A stretch of 56,539 nucleotides of DNA from positions 1 to 56,539 of the forward strand of contig CALLIL010000027.1 in assembly GCA_938009755.1 (NCBI GenBank). Reading direction: 5' to 3'. Of the stretch, positions 55,351 through 56,539 are shown in pieces (the first letter of the stretch is position 1; every line of letters starts with the position of its first letter). The notes under the pieces were generated by a model, which was given only the letters and a program-made list of their open reading frames with translations, made no database searches and was not told the DNA's origin. This stretch comes from an uncultured Marinomonas sp. GTDB lineage: Bacteria > Pseudomonadota > Gammaproteobacteria > Pseudomonadales > Marinomonadaceae. The position numbers and the translations under genes are program-made.

Positions 55351-56523
55351 CTAGACTTTAGGACTTAGCTTAATCAGAGTCATCACCAAAAAGGCACCGA
55401 GTAACATAATGCCACCTGACAAATACAAACCTAAATCATAATTGCCCAACCAAGAGCTGAGTACGCCAGTTAACGTCGGGGCAATAATCTGAGCAGACCC
55501 ATAAGCTAGGGTCATTTTGCCCATAAACTTGGCGGGATTAGAAGGGTAAAAATGCCCCGCCATCGTTAAAACAAGACTCACGCAAGCAACAAAAGTAGCA
55601 CCAAATAAAATCGCACCAATACCAACAACAAAGAAATTTTCGCTGATACCCGGTAATACAATACCAATGATTTGAAGAATATAAGCCAACAGTAACGTTC
55701 TTAAATACCCCCATCGACGAGCCAACAAATCCGAAACCAGTACAGCAGGTGTTGCCGCTAAGCCCAATAAAATGAAAATTTGCTGTCCACGCCCTTCCAA
55801 AACAGAAAAACCCTCGACAATATCAACAATAAAAGTCGCGCTAACTACGTACCCATAACCAGCGCAAAAATAGGCCACCATAATAATCCATACAAAAGCC
55901 TTAGAGGGCGGTTGATCCACCACTTCTTTCACACTGTGATGCACTACTATCTTGGCTGGATCCGGCATCCAAACCCAAGAGGGAATGGCAAATACTACCC
56001 CTATTAAGGCAAGGTATAACCATTGATCCTGCCACCCAACGGACCAAGCCAGTAGTAGTTCAACTAACAACGCCGCTAAAAAAATACCCAAACCAATACC
56101 AGAAAAATGGATACCTAGCTCACCTCTTTTTCCTTGGCTTACTAACCATTTTAGAATCAATCCAGAAGCAAGAACAAAACCGGCTGACGTACATATTCCA
56201 GAGAGATAGCGCAGGATTGACCATAGATAAATATCGGTTGTGAATGCCATACAAGCGGTTGTTAGAACCGCCATCAATAGATACAAACGATAGAGAGTAA
56301 ATTTGTGATTAAGGTTACTCAAATTAGCAACAATCAGGACACCTGTTAAATAGCCTGCATAATTCACCGTCGCTAACCAGCCACCTGTGATTTCATTTAA
56401 TCCTGCATTGGACTGCATAATAGGTAATAAAGAGGTATAGGAAAAACGGGCAACGCCCGCCGTTAATATCAAGCTACATATACCGGCAATATAGACTTTC
56501 ATTCTATTAAGATTTGTTTGCAT
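55351..56523 (-). CDS. YbfB/YjiJ-family MFS transporter
   Basis: About 390 aa, 12 predicted membrane segments. The opening AGICSLILTAGVARFSYTSLLPIMQ matches the YbfB/YjiJ family ('G.GRFAY...LP.M'), as does NYAGYLTGVL. A TTG at 56535 is in frame four codons earlier; the gene may be read from either, and its upstream region is cut by the window edge. It may export or import a metabolite of the neighbouring cluster, but no specific substrate can be named. Confidence 0.85.
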   Translation of the reverse strand: MQTNLNRMKVYIAGICSLILTAGVARFSYTSLLPIMQSNAGLNEITGGWLATVNYAGYLTGVLIVANLSNLNHKFTLYRLYLLMAVLTTACMAFTTDIYLWSILRYLSGICTSAGFVLASGLILKWLVSQGKRGELGIHFSGIGLGIFLAALLVELLLAWSVGWQDQWLYLALIGVVFAIPSWVWMPDPAKIVVHHSVKEVVDQPPSKAFVWIIMVAYFCAGYGYVVSATFIVDIVEGFSVLEGRGQQIFILLGLAATPAVLVSDLLARRWGYLRTLLLAYILQIIGIVLPGISENFFVVGIGAILFGATFVACVSLVLTMAGHFYPSNPAKFMGKMTLAYGSAQIIAPTLTGVLSSWLGNYDLGLYLSGGIMLLGAFLVMTLIKLSPKV

Positions 56524-56539
56524 GACACGGTCCAAAGAA

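Overview
The window looks like a chromosomal segment of a marine gammaproteobacterium of the Oceanospirillales, most like Marinomonas. This is inferred from Pseudomonas-like gene order (dksA-gluQ-cbrB-pcnB-folK-panB-panC-pgi; carA-carB-greA; pepA/lptF-lptG; holD-like-rimI), moderate GC and protein similarity recalled from memory; no search was run. There is no IS element, prophage, CRISPR array or tRNA that I can support.

Left edge (1-468): the minus strand carries the promoter, boxA and leader of a ribosomal RNA operon. The 16S gene begins at the very edge and runs out of the window. Core region (469-23600): purL, tadA, a CBS-domain protein, a cold-shock protein, valS, an acidic hypothetical, pepA, lptF-lptG, an aminotransferase, dksA, gluQ, a CbrB-type sigma-54 activator, pcnB, folK, panB, panC and pgi. 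Between the activator and pcnB lies a 569-bp gene-free stretch. It has a sigma-54 promoter and a candidate structured RNA that shows near-identical A-rich motifs in loops. It sits where Pseudomonas has the Hfq/Crc-sequestering RNA CrcZ, and it is the best candidate in the window for an undescribed system.

Small accessory pocket (23600-25570): intergenic repeat fragments, an AT-rich FRG-domain gene, and a RelB/ParE-like toxin-antitoxin pair flanked by copies of an 11-bp element. Housekeeping resumes (25571-37430): yjdM, queD-queE, lplA, dld, greA, carB, carA, a YajL/DJ-1 protein, rimI and a HolD-like psi subunit. Then comes a polar amino-acid ABC receptor and permease, separated by a strong terminator and lacking a local ATPase (37600-39304).

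Right part (39500-56539): a catabolic and uptake cluster around an IclR regulator. The minus strand carries a MetC-like C-S lyase, a glyoxalase-fold protein, an ABC ATPase, a PuuB/DadA-like FAD oxidase, HyuA, HyuB and an SDR. The plus strand carries iclR, then an Aap-type receptor, two permeases and a cytoplasmic BisC-type molybdoenzyme. A YbfB-like MFS transporter ends the window. The transporter ATPase is on the opposite strand from its receptor and permeases. Several operator-like palindromes lie in the promoter regions. The gene set suggests import and breakdown of an amino-acid-like compound, possibly sulfur- or sulfoxide-containing with a hydantoin or oxoproline intermediate; the substrate is not determined by sequence.
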